From Schleiferia thermophila (GTDB lineage: Bacteria; Bacteroidota; Bacteroidia; Flavobacteriales; Schleiferiaceae): DNA of 64,000 nt. Under the pieces are notes generated by a model. That model did not search any database, was not told the origin of the DNA, and was given only the letters and a program-made list of their open reading frames with translations. The first letter of the stretch is position 1. The number at the start of each line of letters is the position of its first letter. The stretch lies in assembly GCF_003337435.1 (NCBI RefSeq), contig NZ_QPJS01000005.1, forward strand, positions 1 through 64,000, in the 5' to 3' direction. A program made the position numbers and the translations under genes. Shown here piece by piece: positions 9,754-17,830 of the stretch.

Positions 9754-10335
9754 CTATTTGTATCGAAATGCAATCAGCCCCTCTCCGTTTGTAATTTCAG
9801 CTAGGGACGAATCATTTACTGAAATGAGGAAACAGGAAAAGCGTATTTCAGCTTCAATATATTTTTTTTCAGAAACTGTAAAGTCTCTCAATGATATGGT
9901 AAGTAATTTTTTATCTTCATTTAAAGCTATTTCTGTGGATTTGGTCAGTTGCTCACTGGCAAACATTTCGATAAGTACACTTCCGGGATGGTTTCCGGAG
10001 GAGGTTTTAAAGGGTAGCCCTTCAGAAGAATTTAGTAGGTGTACCAAATCTTTTTCTGGTCGTTCGGTGTTTTTTTTACTAAAGAAAGTGATTCTGAAAA
10101 ATTCATTTCCATCCAGGTGCAATTCATACACAAATTTCCGATTTCCGTCTGAGTTGATGAGAACAAAACTTCTGGAAAACATTGCATTTTCTCCGACCCG
10201 GTATTCATATTCAATTCCATTGATGTTCCATTTTAAATACAAGGGTATTACAAAAGCGTAATCAGGCAAACTATCTTTTTTGGAACAAGAATTGGCTAAA
10301 AAAGCCAGTACTATGTACAAAGTTATTTTTCTCAC
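9754..10335 (-). CDS. Hypothetical lipoprotein
   Basis: The 193-residue product starts with a type II signal peptide: MRKITLYIVLAFLANSC, cysteine at 17, with an imperfect lipobox (ANSC). The mature part is mostly beta-strand, polar, and has no domain I recognise. It lies six bases downstream of the barrel protein gene and is probably the third gene of the sigma-factor operon. Its placement suggests an envelope protein made together with, or in the same stress regulon as, that barrel. Confidence 0.6.
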   Translation of the reverse strand: MRKITLYIVLAFLANSCSKKDSLPDYAFVIPLYLKWNINGIEYEYRVGENAMFSRSFVLINSDGNRKFVYELHLDGNEFFRITFFSKKNTERPEKDLVHLLNSSEGLPFKTSSGNHPGSVLIEMFASEQLTKSTEIALNEDKKLLTISLRDFTVSEKKYIEAEIRFSCFLISVNDSSLAEITNGEGLIAFRYK

Positions 10336-10341
10336 AAAAAT

Positions 10342-11490
10342 TTAAAAATAATATTTCCATTCGAATCCTATATCCCAACCGTAAAATCTGTCTATATTGG
10401 CATTTTGTACACCGCCATATGGGCTTAACTTCGTGAATATCTCTATAGAGTTTTTTTCAGAAATTATCCAGCCCAGCTCAGTCCTGAAACCAGGATTGAT
10501 CCCGGGAATCCCTGCATCGTAGTTTGATGCTCTTTTTCTTCTTTCATCAGTCTCGACATTAAGAGAGGGAATCTGTGTTTTCATTCCTAAAATGGCTGAC
10601 TGGTATAGCAGGATATCTGCAGTAAATGCACCTCCAATATAGGTTCTGCTGTTATTCAAATAATATTGAATGCCAAGTGGAATTTCAAGCCAATAGGTAC
10701 TTTGTACATAGAGTGTGTAAATATTTATTTGTTCTACATCGTATATTTCTCTTGTCTTTGAAAAAATATTGAGATCTTGATTGCCTCTGTGGACATATCT
10801 GAATCCTGTGTTCCATCGGATATTTTTTCGAAGGACACCTGAGAATTGTACGCCTAAACCGGGATGATTGCCTCCCATAAAATTACCTCCATCGATAAAG
10901 TGATTGTGCAGCATATAGCCCAATGAAAGATTTACTGAAAATTTCTTTCCGTATGTATTGCCACTCGATTGATAATCGGCAATCATATTTCGTAATCCTA
11001 AGGTGTTTTGATGAAATTCTGTCATTCTCTGAACTGCTTCGATATGTTTTGATGCATCAGTTACATCTGGATGGGATAAAATTTGAGGTATTTCTTCCCA
11101 TTCCTTGGGATTTTCATCGACCGAAACATTGGATATAATTGTTTCTTTAATCTGTTTTTTTTGTGTGCTTTGAGATGTTTTTTGGAGGATATCTATAGGT
11201 ATTTCTTTCTCAGTGCTGGTAACTGTCGGAGCAGAGTCCATTTTATCGTTGGTTACTGGTTTTAATATGTGTAAATCACCCTGGTGATGGCTAAATCGAT
11301 TTGAGACATAGAAAAATCCTGCTAAAGCAATCATTAATGGAGGCAATATCAAATAGGACATTACCGACCGATTTCTTTTTCTCTGAAATTTTTTCCAGGC
11401 AGAATGCTCATCAGGGGCACTATTGTATATTCTTTCAAATGCCTCTTTAAACAACCGGTCAAGCTCGTTGTAATCTTTTTCGATTTTCAT
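10342..11490 (-). CDS. Membrane-anchored protein with C-terminal outer-membrane-type beta-barrel, coupled to sigma factor
   Basis: The 382-residue product has three parts. Residues 1-40 are charged and presumably cytoplasmic, one hydrophobic helix spans about 44-63, and a polar linker runs to about 165. From about 170 onward it shows the alternating aromatic/glycine pattern of outer-membrane beta-barrels (NLSLGYMLHNHF, GLGVQFSGVLRK, WLEIPLGIQYYL, IGFEWKYYF at the end). The N-terminus plus helix resembles a minimal anti-sigma arrangement, and the ATG overlaps the sigma-factor stop by four bases. How an inner-membrane anchor and an outer-membrane barrel coexist is unresolved. It could instead be a barrel whose N-terminal segment is cleaved or spans the periplasm. 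Confidence 0.7.
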   Translation of the reverse strand: MKIEKDYNELDRLFKEAFERIYNSAPDEHSAWKKFQRKRNRSVMSYLILPPLMIALAGFFYVSNRFSHHQGDLHILKPVTNDKMDSAPTVTSTEKEIPIDILQKTSQSTQKKQIKETIISNVSVDENPKEWEEIPQILSHPDVTDASKHIEAVQRMTEFHQNTLGLRNMIADYQSSGNTYGKKFSVNLSLGYMLHNHFIDGGNFMGGNHPGLGVQFSGVLRKNIRWNTGFRYVHRGNQDLNIFSKTREIYDVEQINIYTLYVQSTYWLEIPLGIQYYLNNSRTYIGGAFTADILLYQSAILGMKTQIPSLNVETDERRKRASNYDAGIPGINPGFRTELGWIISEKNSIEIFTKLSPYGGVQNANIDRFYGWDIGFEWKYYF

Positions 11491-12092
11491 TTGGATTTTT
11501 TGAGCTTTTGCTGCAACATTTTACGCGCCTCATGAAGGAGCAGCTTGCTGTTTCCCTCAGTGATTCCAAGTGCTTCGGCTATCTCTTTGTGAGAGAATCC
11601 TTCAATAGCAAAGAGCATAAAAACCATACGTCTGCGTTCGGGTAATTGATGGACAAGGTTAATTAAGTACTTGTAATCATACTCTACTTCGGGAGCAGTA
11701 TTATGGTCTGCTATTTTTCTGATCGCATCATCCATAGGCTGGAAAAATTCTTTGTTCTTTTTATTAGCCCTTAGAGAGTCTAGTGCGGTATTTACAATTA
11801 CTTTTCTGATCCAGCTTTCTACTTTTTCATAATCCTCTAGTGTATTGATGTGCCTGAACACCTTAATCATTGCTGTGTTAAAAACCTCTAAAGCATCGTC
11901 GTGATTGGGGATATATCTGAGAACAACCGAGTAAAATTTCTTGTAAGAATATTTGTAAAGTTCTTCTTCGGACTTACTATTTCCACGGGATAAACCGGCT
12001 ATCCAATCAAGAACCGACTCAGCGGTACTTGATTGACCAATATCATGGGTCAGAGGTATTGACAGGCTGTCCAATTTATCCCGTTTACCCAT
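11487..12092 (-). CDS. ECF-type RNA polymerase sigma factor
   Basis: The 201-residue product has region 2 at about 45-110 (YKYSYKKFYSVVLRYIPN then DDALEVFNTAMIKVF) and region 4 at about 145-198 with the helix-turn-helix FSHKEIAEALGITEGNSKLLLHEAR, here quoted only as FSHKEIAEALGIT. It is a Bacteroidota ECF sigma that redirects RNA polymerase. Translational coupling (ATGA) to the downstream TM-anchored protein suggests that protein is its membrane partner. A TACATTTG at 12127-12134 provides a housekeeping-type -7 box about 35 bases before the ATG. About 30 residues precede region 2, a little longer than usual. Confidence 0.88.
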   Translation of the reverse strand: MGKRDKLDSLSIPLTHDIGQSSTAESVLDWIAGLSRGNSKSEEELYKYSYKKFYSVVLRYIPNHDDALEVFNTAMIKVFRHINTLEDYEKVESWIRKVIVNTALDSLRANKKNKEFFQPMDDAIRKIADHNTAPEVEYDYKYLINLVHQLPERRRMVFMLFAIEGFSHKEIAEALGITEGNSKLLLHEARKMLQQKLKKSK

Positions 12093-12126
12093 TATGTAAC
12101 GGAGTAAGTACGCAATTCGTTAGAAA

Positions 12127-12134
12127 CAAATGTA
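12127..12134 (-). promoter_or_regulatory. -7 promoter element of the sigma-factor operon
   Basis: TACATTTG on the minus strand matches TAnnTTTG, with the implied start near 12120, a 28-base leader before the sigma-factor ATG. No clear TTG -33 box is seen. Confidence 0.4.
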
Positions 12135-12165
12135 AAACAGAAGTACGAAGTCACTCCCTTGAATC

Positions 12166-14184
12166 TTATTTAGGATATTGAATTCTATTGTGATAGATGT
12201 TCATTATTTTCTTTTTGAGCGTTTTATTTACTTCACTTATTTCTGATAGGGTAATGTTGGCATGATCAAATTGTTTTTGTTCCATGAGGCTTTCAAATAT
12301 CTGATCTATTTGTTTTTCCATTTGCGCCTTATCTGCTCCGGCTTGTGCAAGACTACGACACGATGCCTCAACACTGTCTGCCAGCATCAGTATAGCCGTC
12401 TCTTTTGAGAAAGGTGTGGGTCCGGGATATCGAAACCGCTCCTCCGATGATGTGATGTTTGGGAAATTTTTCAGGTACAGTTTGTAAAAATAGTGCACTT
12501 TGGTGGTTCCGTGATGGGTTCGTATAAAATCGATGATTGATTCGGGTAGTTTTCGTTCTCTGGCTATTTTGATGCCTTCTTTTACATGGTCTATGATCAC
12601 ACGGGCACTTTCTTCAAAAGACAGTTCGTCATGAGGATTGTACCCTGTGATTTGATTTTCGATAAAATATTGCGGGTGGTTCATTTTACCGATGTCGTGA
12701 TACAATGCAGCCGTCCGGACCAATAAGGTATTGGCACCGATGGCAGATGCTGCACTTTCAGCCAGATTGGATACCTGTAAGCTGTGGTGAAAGGTGCCGG
12801 GAGCTTTTTCTGCCAATTCTTTAAGCAATGGCATATTAGTATCTAAAAGCTCCAGTAGACTCAAATCGGAAATCAACCCAAAGATTTTCTCAATACTGTA
12901 AATCAGTGGAAAAGCAAGCAAAATCAAAAAGGCATTTATCACCAGTTTAATGTAATTGTTCACTCCATACTCAAACACCTCCCCACTTGTGAGTTGAAGA
13001 GCAAAATAAATTAAAATATACACTGCTATAATCTTAAATACGGAAGTGAAAAGCTGACTTCTTTTATAAATAGATTCGACGGTAATGATGGAAAAAACTC
13101 CTGCAGTAAAATGCAGAATGTAAAATGAATAAACATTGTGCAGGAAAATACCTAACAATAAAAGCAAAAGGAAGTGTGTGAATAATGCAAGTCTTGTGTC
13201 AAAAAAAGCTTTTAACACTATTGGCACTATTGGTAAAGGGATAAAATAAATCCAATCTTTGTCCTTGAGATATGCCTGAAGCGTAGCAACAAAAAAAATC
13301 AAAACAAGACTAAGAATCATCAGTAACTTTGAGCTGTCTTCAAAAATATTCGGTCTGAAAAACAACAAGAATTGATGGAGCATTATCAGTACAAAAGCTA
13401 CCAGAATCCAACGTCCAAGCAACACCCAATATTTGTTTATTCCATTAGGGTATCCGGTGATATATAATTCTCTGTAGTACTTAATCAAATCGTCTAAATT
13501 TCGGTCGATAAATTGTCCCTTTTTTACCAGTAATTGACCTTCAGAAATCACAATGTTTCCTTGCATTCTACTTAAGGATATATCGGATTCCCCAGATGAT
13601 TTTTGAAGTAAAAATGCATTGTGTCTTATTTGAATTTTCAAGTGTGAGGATAGGGTTTCATCGACCAGACCATTTTGTCTGAGCATTGAAAGTATAAAGC
13701 TTATCACCTGGGCTTTACTGTGAAAATCACCTGCGTCAGCTTCCATTGTGTCTCCTCGCGGGCCAAACAAGAACAGACGTGAATTGTCTGAAATCTCTAA
13801 AAAATCGGAGTCTTCAAGTACAAAGCGATATTTCTGACCGACAATTTTTTTAATATCAAGGGTAAGTTTGTCATCCATCAAGTTGCTCAATCCACTTAAA
13901 TCTACAGAGGGCTTTTCACCAGTGTAGTAAAAAAATTTTAATGTTTCGGAATTTTGTGTTTGAGAGATGCTGAACGGCTTTTTTATGCTTTGGTATACAA
14001 AAGAGAATTCGGCGTACAAATCTTGATTTTCCCACTGTGAATTTATTTTCCAATCATAGGGAAATCTTCTCGTATCGGGCAGGAGGAATGTGATGATAAG
14101 AGAGAACAGTCCAAATAAAAATAGCTCTTTGTTTTTTATGAAAGAATTTTTTAGGAAGATGATGATTTTTTTAATTGTTTTCAT
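12166..14184 (-). CDS. 7TM-HD family cyclic-di-AMP phosphodiesterase-like protein (PgpH type)
   Basis: A 672-residue product. One N-terminal helix, an extracytoplasmic domain of roughly 250 residues, seven closely spaced transmembrane helices (about 270-450), then a cytoplasmic HD domain with HHSLQVSNLAE and ALYHDIGKMNHP (His-Asp pair) around 475-510. This order is that of PgpH/7TMR-HD proteins, which hydrolyse c-di-AMP in Firmicutes and Bacteroidota. I choose the ATG at 14184 rather than the TTG three codons upstream. It is the third gene of truA-ABC-HD, 18 bases after the ABC exporter. Confidence 0.9.
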   Translation of the reverse strand: MKTIKKIIIFLKNSFIKNKELFLFGLFSLIITFLLPDTRRFPYDWKINSQWENQDLYAEFSFVYQSIKKPFSISQTQNSETLKFFYYTGEKPSVDLSGLSNLMDDKLTLDIKKIVGQKYRFVLEDSDFLEISDNSRLFLFGPRGDTMEADAGDFHSKAQVISFILSMLRQNGLVDETLSSHLKIQIRHNAFLLQKSSGESDISLSRMQGNIVISEGQLLVKKGQFIDRNLDDLIKYYRELYITGYPNGINKYWVLLGRWILVAFVLIMLHQFLLFFRPNIFEDSSKLLMILSLVLIFFVATLQAYLKDKDWIYFIPLPIVPIVLKAFFDTRLALFTHFLLLLLLGIFLHNVYSFYILHFTAGVFSIITVESIYKRSQLFTSVFKIIAVYILIYFALQLTSGEVFEYGVNNYIKLVINAFLILLAFPLIYSIEKIFGLISDLSLLELLDTNMPLLKELAEKAPGTFHHSLQVSNLAESAASAIGANTLLVRTAALYHDIGKMNHPQYFIENQITGYNPHDELSFEESARVIIDHVKEGIKIARERKLPESIIDFIRTHHGTTKVHYFYKLYLKNFPNITSSEERFRYPGPTPFSKETAILMLADSVEASCRSLAQAGADKAQMEKQIDQIFESLMEQKQFDHANITLSEISEVNKTLKKKIMNIYHNRIQYPK

Positions 14185-14202
14185 GCAAAACAATCGGCTA
14201 AA

Positions 14203-15966
14203 TTAATCTGCAATATGGGCAAACTGAATTTCATATAATTTACTGTAGTATCCATTATTTTTCATCAATTGCTGATGGGTTCCCATTTCTACTATTTTGC
14301 CTTTTTTAAGTACGAGTATGTTATTGGCATGTTGAATGGTGCTCAATCGATGTGCAATGATGATGCTGGTGCGGCCCTGAGTGATTTTTTCAATAGCTCC
14401 CTGTACGAGGAGCTCTGTTTGACTGTCAATACTGGAAGTAGCTTCATCTAAAATAAAAATGGCGGGTCTGGCCAGATAAGCCCTAAGAAAGGCAATGAGC
14501 TGACGCTGACCGGTACTGAGTGTTGCTCCCCTTTCCCTTACATTGTAGTTCCATCCGCCAGGCAGTGATTCAATAAAGGACAGAATACCGATCTGGCGGG
14601 CAGCCTCTTCTACTTCCTTTTGTGCATACTGCTGACCCAGCGTGATATTTTTCAATATGGTATCTGAGAAAAGAAATACATCCTGCAGGACTACGGCCAT
14701 CTGGCTGCGCAAACTGCTGAGGGACACTGTGCTGATATCTATGCCGTCTATGTAAATCCTTCCTGATTGCTGTTCATAGAAGCGGGAGAGAAGCTGTATG
14801 ATGGTGGATTTTCCTGCGCCGGTAGCTCCAACTATTGCCAGCGAAGTGCCTGAGGGTATTTCAAAGCTCAGATCTTTAAGTACCCATTCATTTGGTTTGT
14901 ATCCAAAAGTCACTTTGTCAAATACGATGTGCCCTTTAATGGGCGGCATCACCTTACCTTGTTCTTTTTCGGGCTCGTGCTGGTCATCCAGCAGGTTAAA
15001 GACTCTAGAAGAGGCCACTATACCCATCTGAAGGGAATTGACACGGTCAGCCAGCTGTCTCAATGGTCTGAAGATCATATTGATGAACATAATCAAGGAG
15101 GTAAGCTCCCCAAGTGAAACGTCCATTCCAGATACGGCCCACCACGAGCCTACACTCACTACCAGTGCAATGGATACAGCTGACAACAGCTCCAAGAGGG
15201 GAAGAAAGATGCTAAAGTACCAGATTCCTTTAATGTTGGCATCTCTATGTCGGGCATTAATGCGCTTAAACTTTTCGTATTCTTCTTTTTCGCGACCAAA
15301 GATCTGTACTATGCTCATGCCGGTAAGCCTTTCCTGTACAAAGGCATTGAGATTAGCTACTTCGTTTCGTACTTGCTGAAAAGAGATTTTTATGTTTTTC
15401 TGAAACCAACGTGTGGCGATGTACAATAAAGGTAATACTGAAAGTGAAATCAGAACCAGTCTGTAATCGATGAAATAAAACATTGCAAAAAGCATAGCCG
15501 CAACTTTCAGCAAATCGCCTATGATTACCAGAAGACCTTCTGAAAAAATTTCAGATATTACCTCGATATCACTGATGGATCTGGTGACGAGATTGCCTAC
15601 AGGAGTTCGGTCATAAAACGAGAGTCTGAAGCTCATCAATTGCTTGTAAAGAGAGGCTCTTATATCCTTGATAATGTTTTGACCGAGAAAGTTTGCCAGA
15701 TATGTATAAAAGTATTGTCCGATACTTTCGGCAATCATCAGCAGCAGGATACCCACTGAGAAATTGAGCAGGAGTCTGTAATCTGAAAGCAAAATGGCGT
15801 CATCAATAGCTTTTTGCACCAGGATTGGTCTGGCGGAAGTGACCACCGAAAGCAGGATGACCAATCCCATACCTGCATAAAATTTCTTTTTGTAAGGTCC
15901 CAGGAATCTGAAGACTTTACGCAGGGCGGTTAGATCAAATGTATTATTTCTGTCTTGTTTTTTCAT
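14203..15966 (-). CDS. ABC-type multidrug/lipid exporter (fused permease and ATPase)
   Basis: The 587-residue half-transporter has six helices in residues 25-320 (ABC transporter type 1 fold), followed by a nucleotide-binding domain. That domain has Walker A GATGAGKST near 377-385, Q-loop LQDVFLF, signature LSTGQ (in place of LSGGQ), Walker B IFILDEATSSID and the H-loop IIAHRLSTI. It resembles MsbA/LmrA/BmrA exporters and works as a homo- or heterodimer at the inner membrane; the substrate cannot be read from the sequence. Its start lies inside the 3' end of truA (23-base overlap). Confidence 0.92.
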   Translation of the reverse strand: MKKQDRNNTFDLTALRKVFRFLGPYKKKFYAGMGLVILLSVVTSARPILVQKAIDDAILLSDYRLLLNFSVGILLLMIAESIGQYFYTYLANFLGQNIIKDIRASLYKQLMSFRLSFYDRTPVGNLVTRSISDIEVISEIFSEGLLVIIGDLLKVAAMLFAMFYFIDYRLVLISLSVLPLLYIATRWFQKNIKISFQQVRNEVANLNAFVQERLTGMSIVQIFGREKEEYEKFKRINARHRDANIKGIWYFSIFLPLLELLSAVSIALVVSVGSWWAVSGMDVSLGELTSLIMFINMIFRPLRQLADRVNSLQMGIVASSRVFNLLDDQHEPEKEQGKVMPPIKGHIVFDKVTFGYKPNEWVLKDLSFEIPSGTSLAIVGATGAGKSTIIQLLSRFYEQQSGRIYIDGIDISTVSLSSLRSQMAVVLQDVFLFSDTILKNITLGQQYAQKEVEEAARQIGILSFIESLPGGWNYNVRERGATLSTGQRQLIAFLRAYLARPAIFILDEATSSIDSQTELLVQGAIEKITQGRTSIIIAHRLSTIQHANNILVLKKGKIVEMGTHQQLMKNNGYYSKLYEIQFAHIAD

Positions 15967-16714
15967 GCAAAAAAATGGTATCCGGATAACATACTTCTGT
16001 CAGATAAAGTGCATAAGGTGCAGCGGATGAACCCGCTATTTTGCGGTCGCCACTTTGTAAGATGCACGCAAAGTCTCGGGATTTTAGTTTTCCGGTGGAT
16101 ACATCCAGCATGGTCCCTACGATGGCGCGCACCATATTTCGCAGAAACCTGTTGGCCGTAATAGTAAATACAGCACCATGCTTAGTAGGTTTCCAGTTGG
16201 CGTAGCTCACATTGCACAAAGAGTGGCTGTTGCTACCCCCTACTTTTTCAAAACAGGAAAAATCCTTTTCGCCGAGAAGCAGTTCACACAAGGTATTGAG
16301 AACTTGAAGATCCAGTGGAGTCCAAAGCCAAAGCAAACTGCGGTGATGCAGGAAAGGATTGGGAGAATAATGGACAAAGTATTTATAAGTACGGCTCAAT
16401 GCGCTGAACCTGGCATGGGCATCCCCAGGCACCTCAAATATTTGTTTCACTGCTACGTCGGGGTATAACACTCCGTTAAGGGATCTTACTATTTTGTTTG
16501 AATCAGGAATACGTTCAGCCAGGTCAAAGTGTGCAAACATCTGCAGAGCATGAACTCCTGTATCGGTGCGGCCAGCTCCTACGGCATAAACTTTTTGTCT
16601 GAGCACCAAAGAAAGAGCCTCATTTAGTCTTTGCTGTACTGTTACGGCATTTGGCTGAATCTGCCAGCCGTGAAAGGCCATTCCATTGTAGGCAATTTCT
16701 ATAAAATAGCGCAA
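15944..16714 (-). CDS. truA: tRNA pseudouridine38-40 synthase
   Basis: Converts U38-U40 in tRNA anticodon stems to pseudouridine. The catalytic motif AVGAGRTDTGVHA (Asp in RTD) is present, as are FHGWQ near the start and the RFLRNMVRAIVG segment. I place the start at the TTG at 16714 so that the protein begins (M)RYFIEIAYNG, the typical TruA N-terminus. The only ATG (16747) lies upstream of a -7 box at 16737-16744 and would not be transcribed from it. The gene leads the truA-ABC-HD run. The start is my inference; the family is certain. Confidence 0.9.
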   Translation of the reverse strand: MRYFIEIAYNGMAFHGWQIQPNAVTVQQRLNEALSLVLRQKVYAVGAGRTDTGVHALQMFAHFDLAERIPDSNKIVRSLNGVLYPDVAVKQIFEVPGDAHARFSALSRTYKYFVHYSPNPFLHHRSLLWLWTPLDLQVLNTLCELLLGEKDFSCFEKVGGSNSHSLCNVSYANWKPTKHGAVFTITANRFLRNMVRAIVGTMLDVSTGKLKSRDFACILQSGDRKIAGSSAAPYALYLTEVCYPDTIFLHEKTRQK

Positions 16715-16728
16715 CGATTTCAGTACTT

Positions 16729-16744
16729 TACCTTTGCAAAGGTA
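16729..16744. promoter_or_regulatory. Palindromic divergent promoter: head-to-head -7 boxes
   Basis: TACCTTTGCAAAGGTA is a perfect 16-base palindrome, so each strand carries an exact TACCTTTG -7 element. The minus-strand copy also has a TTG 22 bases upstream (inside the start of the metallophosphatase gene) and would begin truA transcripts near 16730. The plus-strand copy would begin metallophosphatase transcripts near 16743 but lacks a clear TTG. RNA polymerase could not occupy both at once. A repressor site of the same shape is an alternative. Confidence 0.55.
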
Positions 16745-16764
16745 CATGTAAACGACTCCATACC

Positions 16765-17271
16765 ATCAAAAAGATATTCTTACTTTCGGACACACACTCT
16801 TATATAGACACTGCCATAAGCCGATATGCCTCTACGGCAGACGAGGTTTGGCATGCCGGCGACATAGGATCAGTAGAAGTCACCGATACTCTGGCTGCAC
16901 TGTCGCCCCAACTTCGGGCTGTGTATGGCAATATTGACGACACCTCACTGAGGTTGCGCTTTCCTCTAGATCAGGTTTTCGAGATAGAAGGTCTTAAGGT
17001 CTGGATCACACACATTGGGGGCTATCCGGGGCGCTATTCAAAACGCGTCAAAGACCTTTGGCCAGAAATTAGACCTAATTTGTTCATTTGCGGGCATTCC
17101 CACATTTTAAAGGTCATCAAGGATACAAAAAAACAATGCCTGCATTTGAATCCCGGGGCTGTCGGTCATCATGGTTTTCATCAGATGCGCACAGCTCTCC
17201 TTTTTGAACTATCTGAGGGCACTGTCAGAAATCTGGAGATCATCGAATTCGGTAAACGCGGTATGCTTTAA
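16765..17271 (+). CDS. YfcE/MJ0936-type metallophosphoesterase with apparent ATC start
   Basis: The 168-residue product belongs to the calcineurin-like phosphoesterase family. Metal-ligand motifs are visible in order: SDTHS (about 9-13), AGDIGS (about 39-44), YGNID (about 63-67), THIGG (about 86-90) and CGHSH (about 111-115), with NPGAVG. The frame is open upstream to 16705 but has no ATG, GTG or TTG before the DTH motif. The position where the family Met belongs (16765) is ATC, giving (M)KKIFLLSDTHS. The first canonical start, GTG at 16921, would delete two metal motifs. It overlaps the next gene by one base (TAATG). Confidence 0.85.
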   Translation: MKKIFLLSDTHSYIDTAISRYASTADEVWHAGDIGSVEVTDTLAALSPQLRAVYGNIDDTSLRLRFPLDQVFEIEGLKVWITHIGGYPGRYSKRVKDLWPEIRPNLFICGHSHILKVIKDTKKQCLHLNPGAVGHHGFHQMRTALLFELSEGTVRNLEIIEFGKRGML

Positions 17272-17795
17272 TGAAAATAGCTGTTGTAGGTCCGGAATCA
17301 ACCGGAAAAACCCAATTGTGCAAAAGACTCGCCCACTACTATGGAGGTCACTGGGTCCCCGAATATGCTCGTTACTACCTGGCGACACGCAACCATCAAT
17401 ACCAGGCAGAAGATCTTACACAAATGGCTGGAGGCCAATTATTTTGGAGGGAGCTGTACAGCACTTGCTTTCCTTCAGGCTATCTCTTTTTCGATACTGC
17501 ACTAATCACTTACTGCATCTGGAGCCAATGGAAGTACCATTACACGCCATCTTTCATTGAAAAAAACTTTGAAAACGAGCACTTTGACCTCGTTCTGCTC
17601 ACCTATCCCGACCTTCCCTGGACCTATGACCCCCAGCGCGAGAATCCTGACGACCGGGAAGCACTCTTTGAACGACACCTGAAAATCCTTACCGAGCGAA
17701 ATACAAACTTTCATGTCGTAAGTGGATTTCAACACTATAGAATACTGAATGCCATACAAATTATCGAAATGGAGAAAAAAAATCTCCACATTTAA
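17271..17795 (+). CDS. NadR-like AAA/P-loop kinase
   Basis: The 174-residue product has Walker A GPESTGKT at residues 7-14 and the YARYYL segment near 37. These match the C-terminal ribosylnicotinamide-kinase-like domain of NadR (AAA_28 family) without the adenylyltransferase half. It may phosphorylate nicotinamide riboside, but no PnuC transporter is adjacent, so the substrate is uncertain. It overlaps the metallophosphatase stop by one base and is probably co-transcribed with it. Confidence 0.75.
   Translation: MKIAVVGPESTGKTQLCKRLAHYYGGHWVPEYARYYLATRNHQYQAEDLTQMAGGQLFWRELYSTCFPSGYLFFDTALITYCIWSQWKYHYTPSFIEKNFENEHFDLVLLTYPDLPWTYDPQRENPDDREALFERHLKILTERNTNFHVVSGFQHYRILNAIQIIEMEKKNLHI
17770..17790 (+). 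terminator. Possible terminator hairpin overlapping the end of the NadR-like gene
   Basis: TGGAGA and TCTCCA form a 6-bp stem with an A-rich 7-base loop, followed by an AT-rich stretch (CATTTAAAATTTTTCC). The hairpin lies within the last codons of the kinase gene. Moderate stem, weak T tract. Confidence 0.3.
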
Positions 17796-17830
17796 AATTT
17801 TTCCCTTTGTTTTGTAAAAATTTATCTAAC

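Noticed and set aside
12166-16714. Possible second-messenger or secretion island (7TM-HD protein, ABC exporter)
   Set aside because: The linkage with truA is a simple housekeeping run, and nothing in it suggests a defence or secretion system.
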